Source: Vibrio hannami
Lineage (GTDB): Bacteria; Pseudomonadota; Gammaproteobacteria; Enterobacterales; Vibrionaceae
Length of the DNA stretch: 64,000 nucleotides
Direction of reading: 5' to 3'
Assembly (NCBI RefSeq): GCF_029589055.1
Contig: NZ_JARQZP010000003.1
Span: 992,001-1,056,000 of the forward strand
The notes under the pieces are model-generated. The model did no database searches, had not been told where the DNA came from, and saw only the letters and a program-made list of their open reading frames with translations. A program made the position numbers and the translations under genes. Position 1 is the stretch's first letter. Each line of letters starts with the position of its first letter. Positions 10,372 to 19,664 of the stretch are shown here, in pieces.

Positions 10372-11522
10372 GCGTTAACCCTCTTTTTAGAATTAGCGCC
10401 TGGTAGCGATGGTGGCTCTGTAGTCACTGTAGAGCCATTTCTCACTCGCTGAAGCCCTTTAGTGATGACCACATCACCCACTGACAGGCCTTCATTAATA
10501 ATTATCCCTGTATCGGTTTGCCTGCCAAGTTCTACGTTTCTTCTCTCGGCAATATTTCCTTCGGTAAGCAGCATTACAAAGTCACCTTCAAGGTCTGTTT
10601 GTACCGCTCTGCGTGGTACAGATACTGCTTTGGTTGGTTCTTTTTCTCGCAACGACACCTTGATGTGTTGGCCAGGCAGTAGCACATGCTCTGGATTCGC
10701 TACCATAGCGCGCATACCGATAGTGCCTGTGCTCAGATCGATCCTGTTGGCAATGTAATCGATATAGCCAAGCTCCGAGTACGCTTCGTCATTTTCCAGA
10801 ATAAGTTGCACTTCGGCGACTTCAGCTGAACCTTCACCATCTCCACTCGCCTTATCTAAGCCCATTTCAAGCCTTTCTCTCTCACTCACACTAAAGCTAG
10901 CATGAATAGGATCCAGGCTGACAAGTGTCGTTAATACACCAGTAGAAGGAGACACCAGATCACCAATACCAACCTGGCTTTCACTGATACGCCCATCAAA
11001 TGGAGCCACAATCATCGTATGTGAAAGGCTAACCTCAGCGGATTCAACCTGTGCTTTAGCAGCTTCAACCTGAGCTTCTGCGCTAAGCTTATTTGCCGTT
11101 AACGTATCAAATTCAGATTTAGATATGTTGCCTTTAGGCAGCAAGTCCTCTCCTCTAGCGAAATCAAGATTCGCCTTTTTTAGAGCAGCGTTAGCTTGAG
11201 CTAATGAAGCCTTTGCACTAGCAACCTGAGCTTCAAATGGCGCGGATTCAATTTGATAAAGGAGTTGGCCTTTGGTCACCATCTGGCCTTCATTAAAATG
11301 GCGGGATTCAAGATAACCAGTAACCTGCGCATTTACCGAAATATCTTCTACTGCATTGATTCTTCCTACATATTCTTTGCTTCTTTGTAGAGTTATCTCA
11401 ATGGCTTCCTGGGTGACTACTAATGGAGCAGGCATTGACTGACCTTGTCCCTGTTTATCACCACAACCTACCAGTACAGCAGAGCTTAGTGCTGTAACCA
11501 AAAGAATTTTGCTTTTATTCAT
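10365..11522 (-). CDS. RND efflux periplasmic adaptor lipoprotein
   Basis: The 385-residue protein begins with a lipoprotein signal peptide (lipobox LVGC) and has the membrane-fusion layout: lipoyl halves near residues 60-80 and 170-200 ([38 protein letters not shown]), a coiled-coil hairpin rich in Ala/Glu (about 95-165), then beta-barrel and membrane-proximal domains. It would bridge the pump and a TolC-like channel. It is first in the two-gene operon, about 135 bases after the LytTR regulator on the same strand, so it could be co-transcribed with or separate from that operon. Confidence 0.94.
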   Translation of the reverse strand: MNKSKILLVTALSSAVLVGCGDKQGQGQSMPAPLVVTQEAIEITLQRSKEYVGRINAVEDISVNAQVTGYLESRHFNEGQMVTKGQLLYQIESAPFEAQVASAKASLAQANAALKKANLDFARGEDLLPKGNISKSEFDTLTANKLSAEAQVEAAKAQVESAEVSLSHTMIVAPFDGRISESQVGIGDLVSPSTGVLTTLVSLDPIHASFSVSERERLEMGLDKASGDGEGSAEVAEVQLILENDEAYSELGYIDYIANRIDLSTGTIGMRAMVANPEHVLLPGQHIKVSLREKEPTKAVSVPRRAVQTDLEGDFVMLLTEGNIAERRNVELGRQTDTGIIINEGLSVGDVVITKGLQRVRNGSTVTTEPPSLPGANSKKRVNAC

Positions 11523-11657
11523 TTAAATACCATCAATAGCAACAACTAACCGTGAAACTTATAGAATTACAATAGCGCTCATGTCCGAGCTATATCAATT
11601 CTGATAATAATTTGTATCAGTTTGTAACAGCATCAAGTATAGATAAAATTTCTTTTT

Positions 11658-11897
11658 TTACAGACTTTTAAACAAAGTTTGGGAGCTTCTGCTCACAGGG
11701 TGCGATTCATTCTCAATAATGACGCTCATATTACCGGTTAAACCTTTCTTAACCTTCTCAACTTTTGAGACGTTAATAACCATTGAGCGGTGAATTTGCC
11801 AGAACTTGTCCGGGTCAATTTTTTTCAGCAACTCCTTAAGAGGCGTCCTAATTACATACTCTTCCTTCCTGCCCTCAGCCTTCTTATAAACCGACAC
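11658..11897 (-). pseudogene. LytTR DNA-binding half of a split response regulator
   Basis: This frame encodes the C-terminal LytTR domain (KFWQIHRSMVINVSKVEKV is the family signature). It continues in sequence logic from the receiver at 11932-12447. Deleting one base from the C5 run at 11956-11960 joins the two frames and yields SRGDIHLISVDDVLYFKAED between them, a standard AlgR/AgrA-type linker and LytTR start. The intact gene would be 11658-12447. The apparent break is either a sequencing error or a recent mutation; the downstream half shows no decay. Confidence 0.8.
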
Positions 11898-11931
11898 ATA
11901 CTTATCCTCCGCCTTAAAATAGAGGACATCA

Positions 11932-12447
11932 TCAACAGATATCAGGTGGATATCTCCCCCGACTAGCTTTAATCCAGCTAAGATACTCTGTCCTACTGGA
12001 GGTCTGACTGTTTAATGTCAGTTGCTCCAATAACACAGCAAGATCCTGACTCTGTTCTGGCACTTCTCGTCGCAACTGCTCCTTTAATCGGTTACACGAC
12101 TGAAAAAGACGTTCTTCATCTAAAGGCTTTAACAGATAATCGAATGCACACTGTTCAAACGCTTTTACCGCATACTCATCGTAAGCAGTAATAAAAACGA
12201 TCTTCGGTGGTGTAGCTAATCGATTGAGCTTTTTCGCCAACGTCATCCCATCCATTCCGGGCATACGTATGTCTAAAAAAGCCACATCCGGTGTTTTTTG
12301 CTCTATTTCTGTTAGAGCAGACAAGCCATCCGATACAACTGAAACCACATCTAATTGAGGCCACACCTCGGCAAGCATCTTGTTTAGGTGGTGACGCAGC
12401 AAAGGCTCATCGTCAGCAATGATGGCTGTGGGAAATTCCTTACTCAA
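11932..12447 (-). CDS. Response regulator receiver half (LytR/AlgR family), frameshifted
   Basis: The receiver domain spans about residues 5-125 with IIADDEP, phospho-acceptor Asp in VAFLDIRMPGMDG, Thr in FITAYDEYAVKAF and Lys in YLLKPLDEE. After residue 160 the frame runs into an artificial tail (RYPPDIC) because of one extra base in a C5 run on the plus strand. The DNA-binding half lies in the next frame. The regulator is the last gene of the seven-gene operon and sits 9 bases after the kinase, its obvious partner. It probably controls this operon, the adjacent efflux genes, or both (inference). Confidence 0.85.
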   Translation of the reverse strand: MSKEFPTAIIADDEPLLRHHLNKMLAEVWPQLDVVSVVSDGLSALTEIEQKTPDVAFLDIRMPGMDGMTLAKKLNRLATPPKIVFITAYDEYAVKAFEQCAFDYLLKPLDEERLFQSCNRLKEQLRREVPEQSQDLAVLLEQLTLNSQTSSRTEYLSWIKASRGRYPPDIC

Positions 12448-12456
12448 GCTAACTCC

Positions 12457-13434
12457 TTATTTTTGGTTATGCAGAGCATTCAACTCTTTATGAGGAAGAG
12501 TAATACTCGCCGTTACACCACCTGATTCCTTTTCCGTTATAGACAAATCCGCACCATCGTCGAATAACACCTTTAATCGATTGCGGATATTACTCAACCC
12601 GATCCCATGCCCGGCAATAACTTGATCTGATAGACCTTGCCCATCATCGTCAACCGTAATCACGATACAACTGTCTGTTTGTTTGAACTCCACATTGATC
12701 GTTCCACCTTCAGGTTTAGGCTCTATCCCATGACTGATGGCATTCTCTACCAGTGGTTGCACCAATAGTGGAGGTAATGACGTAAGTTTTATCTGCTCAT
12801 CACAGGAAATATGAAACTTAAGCCTTTCGGCTAAGCGAATCTGCTGTATTCCAAGATAAGCGTTCAGTAGCGCCATTTCCTGCTCAATAGTAGTCAGGCT
12901 CTCTCGTGTAATCTTTAAGTTGGCACGCAATAGTTCAGTTAACTTGTTCAGCATTGATTTCGCCTTATCATTGTCATTCTCGATAAGTGCTAAAATATTG
13001 GCTAATGTGTTAAATAAAAAGTGCGGTTCTATCTGACTTTGAAGCTGACTTAGCTGGCTTAGTACCAGTGCCTTTTCCTTCTCTGACTCCTGTCTTTTTA
13101 GTTTCTCCAACTCTGCTTCGGCAATAAGCTTTTTTTCATAGTGATAGAAGTAATTGAAGCAAACACTGGTAAAGATAATGCCGAGAATAACGACAGAAAG
13201 AAGCCCTTTTTGAGCACTATAGCCGTCATACGTGGAAAGCCAAAAATGCGCATGTACCGTGCCAACTATCACCGCAAATAGCATCGACAATATACTATTC
13301 TGTGCCGTCGTTAGCTTCGGAAAAAAGTAAGCGAGCAAATTCGCTGAAATAATAGAGCTATAACCAAAGCCAAAGCTAATTGCTAAATGCTGCAGGTAAG
13401 GCCCGGAGCCATAGCGTTCTGGTAAAAGCGGCAA
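12457..13434 (-). CDS. LytS-type sensor histidine kinase (true start probably 13513)
   Basis: The kinase has several N-terminal membrane helices, a coiled coil (EAELEKLKRQESEKEKAL), the His_kinase domain with phospho-histidine in PHFLFNTLANIL, and an ATPase lobe with LVENAISHG and GIGLSNIRNRL. The visible frame starts at TTG 13434, but an ATG at 13513 overlaps the stop of the upstream gene as TGATG, a classic coupled start. From there another frame encodes a first helix (SYLVTTVVCVVIA) that joins this frame if one base is removed near 13430. The intact gene is therefore inferred as 12457-13513. Confidence 0.85.
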   Translation of the reverse strand: MPLLPERYGSGPYLQHLAISFGFGYSSIISANLLAYFFPKLTTAQNSILSMLFAVIVGTVHAHFWLSTYDGYSAQKGLLSVVILGIIFTSVCFNYFYHYEKKLIAEAELEKLKRQESEKEKALVLSQLSQLQSQIEPHFLFNTLANILALIENDNDKAKSMLNKLTELLRANLKITRESLTTIEQEMALLNAYLGIQQIRLAERLKFHISCDEQIKLTSLPPLLVQPLVENAISHGIEPKPEGGTINVEFKQTDSCIVITVDDDGQGLSDQVIAGHGIGLSNIRNRLKVLFDDGADLSITEKESGGVTASITLPHKELNALHNQK

Positions 13435-13512
13435 TAACTACACAAACCACGGTCGTTACCAGATAACTTTTAATCCAATGGTTGGATTTGTTTGATAAAC
13501 GATTTTCTATCA

Positions 13513-14802
13513 TCAAAAGCGTCCTTTTACATTCATCAGAATCTTATGCCTATCGGGGAGGTTTGCATAAACAGAATCACCATCGCCACTATAAAAACGT
13601 GCTGCTGCCTCCAATTCCCAACGTGAATCACCTGTATCAATCACCTGATAATTGATCCACTGAGTAACAATAAAACCCTTGTCCTCCGGAGAAAAAATCA
13701 GGTCAAAGGTTGGAGTAATATCTTCGATCCAACGGTAACTTTCAGACATTGTAGAAAGCGAACTGCCGTTCAGGCTCCAGTGGATCATCAAATTGTGCTG
13801 TACAAGATTCGCGTGATTAAAGCCATTAGCATAAGAGTACCTTAAGCCATCAAAAGCCGTCGAAGAGGCCAAATTATCCACCCTCGAGTTGGCATTTTTC
13901 CATTCGTCCCTACTCCAACTTCGGCTATCGTACCAATATTCGCCAATGACCTGATGGCCTGACTCATTCGCCCACGTAAAACCGAACAGTGCCTGAACAC
14001 CATCGTTGTACTTTTCTGTCGACACAGGTGCAAACGAATTAGTGGGTATCGAATAAGCATAATATTGTTGTTGAAAAAGCGCCGAAGCGTGTATCTCCCA
14101 CGAAGCATCGAGTACAGAGACCAGACTACTCCCAACTAATCCTCTTCGTACGTCGTCATAATAAGCTATCAACTGGTACTCTGAGTTTGCTGATAACCAG
14201 TATCTACGTAACCCAACACCTTGTTGTTCGTTCAGTTGGTCCAGCTCCCCACTTTTTTGGTTATTCCAACTGGAATCTGAATAGATAAGAGTCCACTCCC
14301 CATCCATATCAAAATAGGAAATAGAGGCAACCCCTGACCCTTCTTCAACCTGAATACCAACGGGGTTTCGTCGGTACGGTTTGAATATATCCAATGGCCT
14401 ATGACCGTATCCAATCCCCCAATCCAGCCTGGTTTTGCCAAGGAGATAATCCAAAGACGTCCCACCTACATCTACAGTGCCCTGAGTAAATAGTTCCTGG
14501 ATAACAAAGTCAGATTCGCTACGCGCATGTCCACTGTTATATAAGTCACCAACGCTAAGCGCGAACAATCCTGTCCATTGCTTGTACCTGACTTCCACAT
14601 CTAGCAATCCATCAATAGAGTTTGTTGAGCGAGATTCGTGTGTCTGAACGTAACCCGTTTCTCTATGGACGCTATGTTCAGAGCTCACTGTCCAATCCCA
14701 GTCGAAGTTAATCTCACTTTGATCTAACAAGAACACAGATGATGAGCCGCCATATGCAGAATACAAGGGAGCAAGCATCAGCATCAGTAAATATCGTCCC
14801 AT
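13513..14802 (-). CDS. Predicted outer-membrane beta-barrel protein
   Basis: A signal peptide (ending near YSAYG) is followed by about 410 residues with alternating aromatic and polar strands and the C-terminal signature IL-MNVKGRF ending in phenylalanine, typical of outer-membrane barrels. I do not recognise a named family; it resembles the uncharacterised porin-like proteins found with LolA-like proteins and MacB/FtsX permeases. It starts 2 bases after the LolA-like gene and its stop overlaps the kinase start, so it is translationally embedded in the operon. A role as the outer-membrane exit or receptor of an ABC exporter is inference. Confidence 0.65.
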   Translation of the reverse strand: MGRYLLMLMLAPLYSAYGGSSSVFLLDQSEINFDWDWTVSSEHSVHRETGYVQTHESRSTNSIDGLLDVEVRYKQWTGLFALSVGDLYNSGHARSESDFVIQELFTQGTVDVGGTSLDYLLGKTRLDWGIGYGHRPLDIFKPYRRNPVGIQVEEGSGVASISYFDMDGEWTLIYSDSSWNNQKSGELDQLNEQQGVGLRRYWLSANSEYQLIAYYDDVRRGLVGSSLVSVLDASWEIHASALFQQQYYAYSIPTNSFAPVSTEKYNDGVQALFGFTWANESGHQVIGEYWYDSRSWSRDEWKNANSRVDNLASSTAFDGLRYSYANGFNHANLVQHNLMIHWSLNGSSLSTMSESYRWIEDITPTFDLIFSPEDKGFIVTQWINYQVIDTGDSRWELEAAARFYSGDGDSVYANLPDRHKILMNVKGRF

Positions 14803-14804
14803 GG

Positions 14805-15569
14805 CTAAAGCTCCGATACATTGTTTCTCGATAGATACGCCGGGTTGTAGTATTTGTCTGAGAGTACTTTTGGCTCAACGGACAAATACTCTACCTTAGT
14901 CATTTTTTCTGACTGTATCTTGTCTACCAATGTCATCGATAACACTGACTCCAGGCCATTTCTCGCACCTTTAGTAAAGGTGGCAACTTTAGCCATCTTC
15001 CCTGAACGTAAATACATATTTGCACTTACCGGAAAATCAGAGCCTTGTTCAAGCCATAGTTCAATTCTGTAATAGGTCGCTCCTTTTGTTTTAGCATTTA
15101 GTTCCAACAGATTAGTTTTAAATGTCTCCCCACTCTCCAGAGTAATGTCTTCTTGCTTAATCCATTTTCCCTGATAATCGTCACTCCAGGTCAATGTTGA
15201 TATATCGCCTACTGAAGCTTCTCCCAATAGCTTCTGCATCGGTGTAATCCTTATTGGCCTGCGGCTTTTGGGCATAAGAAGCCAATAATTATCGCCAAGC
15301 ATTAACATTTTTTGCCCTGCTTCGACCTGAGATTTAAATATCACTAGGGACTCTCTGTTTTCACGTAAGTACACATGATACAACTGAGATCTTTCGTGTT
15401 CTCCACGTTTGTATAGATGTATGTTCGACACAACTTTTGAGGCACCTTCCTGAAGTCGGTATCTATCCGCTCTTTCCAGCATCGCGTTCACATCAGCTTC
15501 TTGAGACGCGACCCCGAATGAAAGAAAAGAAGCAAAAACAAACATCATCACCTTGAGATACTTATACAT
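14805..15569 (-). CDS. LolA-like outer membrane lipoprotein-sorting protein
   Basis: The 254-residue exported protein (signal peptide cleaved near SFGVA) has the features of the LolA-like outer membrane lipoprotein-sorting family: Met-Leu-rich start, YRVYLRENRE-like strand region, GQKMLMLGDNYWLLMP and the late YNPAYLSRN. Members form a half-barrel that carries acyl chains across the periplasm. It overlaps the permease gene by 8 bases. With the ABC pair it suggests a dedicated lipid or lipopeptide relay, distinct from the housekeeping Lol system. Confidence 0.8.
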   Translation of the reverse strand: MYKYLKVMMFVFASFLSFGVASQEADVNAMLERADRYRLQEGASKVVSNIHLYKRGEHERSQLYHVYLRENRESLVIFKSQVEAGQKMLMLGDNYWLLMPKSRRPIRITPMQKLLGEASVGDISTLTWSDDYQGKWIKQEDITLESGETFKTNLLELNAKTKGATYYRIELWLEQGSDFPVSANMYLRSGKMAKVATFTKGARNGLESVLSMTLVDKIQSEKMTKVEYLSVEPKVLSDKYYNPAYLSRNNVSEL

Positions 15570-16821
15570 ACGTTAGCGCCTCCGTAATTGGTTTCTGCAC
15601 ACCTCGACGGGCAGATAAGTAAGCGCTAAACAGACATATCACTAAAACTCCCAGCGCGGCATAAAGTACAAGCTCAAGTGAAAAATACACATGAAGTGGA
15701 TATCCTTCGCTGCTTCCCGGTGGTGGTGGCATCTGAATATCTGCAAATGAGAGAAATACTGAAATAGCAGCACTAAATAACGTACCTATAACTGCACCTA
15801 TTACAGCAAGCAGACCAGCCTCCCTGAGAAAATCAGCAATAATATCTGTGGGATATGCGCCTAAAGCTGAAAGTGTACCAATCTCTCTTGTTCGCTCAGT
15901 CACCGACATAGTCATGGTATTAAACAGAGCGACAAACACAACTAAAGCCATAACTGCTCCCATGATGCCGAATATACGATCGTAGAGATCTTTGACCTTT
16001 TTGTAGAAAAAGGCGCGTTCCTGCCATGGTGTTATGGCGATATTATCGCGCACACCAAGATCGGATAAATCCCGCTGCACTAAAGATTGAACTCGGTTTG
16101 TTTCTGCGGTTTCAAATAAAAACACAGACAAGGTACTCACCTTTTCGCTGACCAACAGCTCTTGAGCCATCGATAGATGAATATACAACTGGCGCTTATC
16201 CAGTTCGGGCACACCGGTGGAATAAATGCCTTTGACCTTAAAGTCATAAGCATTTAGTGCCCCGTCGCTTGTGGTAGCCAGTAAGGTGACCCAATCATTG
16301 GTAGCAACATTAAGGTTCTTCGCCAGGTCTTTTGCTAACATCACTTCTGGTTCAGCCGGGTCATACCGACTACTATTAATCGAAGCCAATGCAGAACCCG
16401 ATTGAACTGAAAGGAATGGTCCTTTCATATCAAACTCTCGTTCATTAACTCCTGTTCCTACAAAGATTGTTGATTTACTTCCGTTGGAAACCAGCCCGGT
16501 AAAGTAGATACGAGGCTGGACACCTCGGACAGAGTCATGCTTCAGTAGCTTTCTTGTTAGTTTATCGGTTTCAGATAAGCCGTTGCTTAATGGCATTTCT
16601 TCATCTTTTTCAAAGTATCCCGGCGTACTTAATGTCAGGTGACCACTGTCTCTCGCTGCCATCTCTTTAAGAGAGTCGTATGTATACAAGCCAAATCCAC
16701 CAACGCTTGCTAGTGCAAAAACAGCGATTGCTACGATCAGTATTGATAAAGAACTTCGTCTGGCATTTCTCAGTAAATTCAGCCATGCCATTCGGATTGA
16801 GTATGGTATTAAACTGCTCAT
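15562..16821 (-). CDS. ABC transporter permease, FtsX/MacB (LolCE-like) family
   Basis: The 419-residue protein has an N-terminal transmembrane helix (about 22-45), a periplasmic MacB-like domain, then three C-terminal helices with TMTMSVTERTREIGTLSALGA, the coupling signature of the FtsX-like domain. Such permeases do not pump across the inner membrane but drive periplasmic or lipid-extraction work. The start codon overlaps the ATPase stop by 4 bases (ATGA). Confidence 0.92.
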   Translation of the reverse strand: MSSLIPYSIRMAWLNLLRNARRSSLSILIVAIAVFALASVGGFGLYTYDSLKEMAARDSGHLTLSTPGYFEKDEEMPLSNGLSETDKLTRKLLKHDSVRGVQPRIYFTGLVSNGSKSTIFVGTGVNEREFDMKGPFLSVQSGSALASINSSRYDPAEPEVMLAKDLAKNLNVATNDWVTLLATTSDGALNAYDFKVKGIYSTGVPELDKRQLYIHLSMAQELLVSEKVSTLSVFLFETAETNRVQSLVQRDLSDLGVRDNIAITPWQERAFFYKKVKDLYDRIFGIMGAVMALVVFVALFNTMTMSVTERTREIGTLSALGAYPTDIIADFLREAGLLAVIGAVIGTLFSAAISVFLSFADIQMPPPPGSSEGYPLHVYFSLELVLYAALGVLVICLFSAYLSARRGVQKPITEALTYV

Positions 16822-17495
16822 GCAACTTTCCTTCTTGCATTTTCTTTCCCATCGAGAAGCTCGATACTTCTGTCACACCGCATTGCCATACGAGGATCAT
16901 GAGTTGCCACAATAAACGTTGTTTTCATTTCATGTCCTAGTGTGTGCATTATGTCGATAACCAAGTTTGCTGTGTGACTATCCAGACTTGCAGTAGGCTC
17001 ATCGGCAATTACAAGCTGCGGTTTATGCACCAAAGCACGAGCGATAGCGACTCGTTGTTGCTGGCCTCCCGATAAATGGTCTGGTCTGTGGTGAACAAAC
17101 TCAGACAGCCCTACCCTTTCCAGCATTTCTTTCGCGATTTGCTGTTGTTGCACTTTGTCGTATCCATTAAGAAACAGTGGGTAAGCCACGTTTTCTAACG
17201 CCGTCATCACCGGAACCAGGTTAAACTTCTGAAACACAAATCCAAATTGGGTCCTTCGCAACTTCGCCGCTTCGGACACCGTCGTCGGATACGGCTTTCC
17301 ATCAAGGCAAACCTCCCCCTGATACTCTCTATCCAATAGCCCCAAAATATTTAATAACGTACTTTTGCCTGAGCCAGATGGACCACACAGGGCTACCATC
17401 TCGCCTTGCTCAATCACACCAGAGACTCCTTGTAATGCAGGCACTTTCTGCTTTCCCAGCTGATAATCTTTAGAAATCATCTCGTAACTAATCAT
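16818..17495 (-). CDS. ABC transporter ATP-binding protein, LolD/MacB type
   Basis: All nucleotide-binding motifs are present in 225 residues: Walker [11 protein letters not shown]-loop FVFQKFNL, signature [15 protein letters not shown], Walker [13 protein letters not shown] and the switch histidine in VATHD. It groups with LolD/MacB/FtsE ATPases and pairs with the overlapping permease. As a single ATPase with a single permease, the expected complex is a permease dimer with an ATPase dimer. Confidence 0.95.
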   Translation of the reverse strand: MISYEMISKDYQLGKQKVPALQGVSGVIEQGEMVALCGPSGSGKSTLLNILGLLDREYQGEVCLDGKPYPTTVSEAAKLRRTQFGFVFQKFNLVPVMTALENVAYPLFLNGYDKVQQQQIAKEMLERVGLSEFVHHRPDHLSGGQQQRVAIARALVHKPQLVIADEPTASLDSHTANLVIDIMHTLGHEMKTTFIVATHDPRMAMRCDRSIELLDGKENARRKVA

Positions 17496-17519
17496 ATTTT
17501 CCCCTCACACAACTTTTTC

Positions 17520-18077
17520 TCAATCAGCCGAGCTCAGTGTCTGAAGTTGCTCACTCCATTTATTTGCCTGTTCTGAATCGCCGGTGTTTTCTGCCGCTTT
17601 AATAGCATACTCATAAACCCAGGATATGGCTGCGGGATGGTAGCTTGGAAAATCTTCACGACTAAGAAGCTCAAGATAGATGTCGTAACCTTTATCGAAC
17701 TGATTAAACATGTCTGGAAGTCCGGTATAAACAGCAGCTGCATTAGCTCTCGCCAGATAGTTTTCTGGTAATCCCATAACCAAATCTGGCGAAGCGAAGT
17801 CTGCATCTATCAACGACAAGCCCTTGTCGATTTTTGCTACTCCTTTTTCTACGTACTTCATTTTGTTCCATGGTAAAAAGGCATCCCGGCCAAGAAGGGT
17901 TTCAGAACCACCGAGATAAACCAGCCCAAGCGCACTCGCCCCTTCTTTTTCAATAAGTGAACTCAGCGCTTTATAAACTTCTTCAGTTTTATCTTCGTCG
18001 CCCTGCGCTGCTTGGTTATACATGTTTATTAGCTCTGTAGGCACTGCGGCCATTGCAGAATGTCCAGCAACTAACAA
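17520..18077 (-). CDS. Exported helical protein, first gene of the ABC operon; start region damaged
   Basis: About 170 helical, TPR-like residues follow a signal peptide ending AGHSAMAA. The function is unknown. The best ribosome site (AAGGGA, 7 bases before ATG 18113) points to a start at 18113, in frame, but codon 4 is TGA (18104-18102). Changing that TGA to CGA gives MLVRTLSILSISLLVAGHSA, a textbook signal peptide, so a C-to-T nonsense change is likely. A second ATG at 18103 is out of frame. Translation could only restart at weak codons such as TTG 18077. The protein probably works in the periplasm with the ABC and LolA-like proteins. Confidence 0.65.
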   Translation of the reverse strand: MLVAGHSAMAAVPTELINMYNQAAQGDEDKTEEVYKALSSLIEKEGASALGLVYLGGSETLLGRDAFLPWNKMKYVEKGVAKIDKGLSLIDADFASPDLVMGLPENYLARANAAAVYTGLPDMFNQFDKGYDIYLELLSREDFPSYHPAAISWVYEYAIKAAENTGDSEQANKWSEQLQTLSSAD

Positions 18078-18227
18078 AGAGATACTTAGGATTGATAGAG
18101 TTCATACTAACATGGTTTGTCCCTTTTTATTAACCTGATTAAAGATTAACTCGGGTGAACTCGAACTTTTTCCTAATGCGATGAACGGGGTATGAACGGA
18201 GTGAACGGTAAATGAGGAGGACAGATG

Positions 18228-18264
18228 AAAATAAAAAGCCCGAACCGGTGTAGGTTCAGGCTCA
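18228..18264 (-). terminator. Terminator after the CZB chemoreceptor gene
   Basis: On the minus strand AGCCTGAACC (18262-18253) pairs with GGTTCGGGCT (18246-18237) across a 6-base loop and is followed by a T-rich tract. It separates the chemoreceptor gene from the ABC operon. Confidence 0.8.
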
Positions 18265-18286
18265 TAATGTTTTTAAGTTACTTGTT

Positions 18287-19381
18287 CTACCCTTGTTGTC
18301 GTGATGCGATGATTTGCTCTAACAGGCTGTCTAATCTGGCAACCACACTTTCGCTCGCACTTTCCATACCATTGACCGCGGTTATCAATGACGTGTAGTT
18401 TTGATCCCGCCCTTTCATCATGGCTTCCCGGCCTAAATCATGCACCTGTTGATGTGGTCCCTCCAGAGCCTGGAATGCGCTAAGGTTACTATATTGCTGA
18501 CCATCTCCCTGGTAATACCATTGCCCCAAACGACACTCTTTATGGGTGTTAACCGTTTCATCAAATTTTTGATTTTCAAGCAAATGGTAGAGATTGTTTT
18601 TCCACACCGCATGATCAAGTTTCACAGTATCCAGAAAGCTTCTCGTTGCAGCAACATGAATGACTTTTTGCATGTGCTCAGACTTCACCAATACTTCGTT
18701 GACGATCGTGCCAATTTGAGCGCTAGAAGCCGACACTTCGGCCGCACATATTTCATTTTCTTCGACAGACTTTTTGATAGAAGCTACCTGAGTCAGCACT
18801 TGATTAACCAGTGTATCTATCTGATTACTCGCCTCATGCGCTTTTCCTGCGAGGGTTCGCACCTCATCCGCTACTACCGCAAAACCTCGTCCGGCTTCTC
18901 CAGCTCGCGCCGCTTCGATAGCTGCGTTCAAAGCCAGTAAGTTCGTCTGATCAGATATCTCCTGAATAGCCGAAACTAACTGGCTGATGGAGTTAGCCGT
19001 ATTATCAAGGGTGGTCACAGACACCATGCTGCTACTGGCCTGACTGCTGATATTCTCTGCACGAGTATCAAGACGAGATAACGCCTGATGTGTCTGCTTA
19101 AATAGCTCATCGAGCTGAGCAAGCTCATGATTTTCGCTTTCGAGAGCCTCTGCGCTAGTCGCCATCCCCGTACGAATTGCATCAAGCATCCTGCCTCCCT
19201 TCAGGCTGCTTTGCATAAGTTCATTACAAAGTTTACTTTGGGACTGCTCCTGCGTAACTTTTTGGTTAACACCAGTAAGATCCTGACGCATTAGTTCTAG
19301 TTGACTTTCATATTGAGCTTTAAGGTCCGACAGCTCTTGTTTTAGTAATTCGTTTTCTAGCCTTAACTTACGATTAAACAT
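18287..19381 (-). CDS. Soluble methyl-accepting chemoreceptor with C-terminal CZB domain
   Basis: The 364-residue protein has no membrane helix. It opens with a coiled coil (residues 1-50), continues with a receptor signalling hairpin containing [19 protein letters not shown], and ends with a chemoreceptor zinc-binding (CZB) domain at about 245-350: the histidine in [12 protein letters not shown], the cysteine in CRLGQWYY and the histidines in [11 protein letters not shown] receptors sense zinc or oxidants such as hypochlorous acid. It is a cytoplasmic receptor likely feeding a CheA pathway. Intact, monocistronic. Confidence 0.9.
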   Translation of the reverse strand: MFNRKLRLENELLKQELSDLKAQYESQLELMRQDLTGVNQKVTQEQSQSKLCNELMQSSLKGGRMLDAIRTGMATSAEALESENHELAQLDELFKQTHQALSRLDTRAENISSQASSSMVSVTTLDNTANSISQLVSAIQEISDQTNLLALNAAIEAARAGEAGRGFAVVADEVRTLAGKAHEASNQIDTLVNQVLTQVASIKKSVEENEICAAEVSASSAQIGTIVNEVLVKSEHMQKVIHVAATRSFLDTVKLDHAVWKNNLYHLLENQKFDETVNTHKECRLGQWYYQGDGQQYSNLSAFQALEGPHQQVHDLGREAMMKGRDQNYTSLITAVNGMESASESVVARLDSLLEQIIASRQQG

Positions 19382-19664
19382 AATCCCTTACTCGACAAGT
19401 AACACTTATTTTACATTATAGGACGAGAGTTTTAATTGCAGGACACAATATGTTGATGAATATCAAGATTTGCTTTTATATCTAGTGCTCTGACTCCATT
19501 TGGCGTGCAACATGCAACAAACGCTATATCAGCATCACTTTTAAGAAAATTCACCAATCAACACTCTATTAATCATCGTAATATTCTAATATATTCCAAT
19601 AAACCCCGTGAATATACGATAGAAGTGAACCAGATAGCCACCGAAGGCAGTACTAAGGCGTAAG

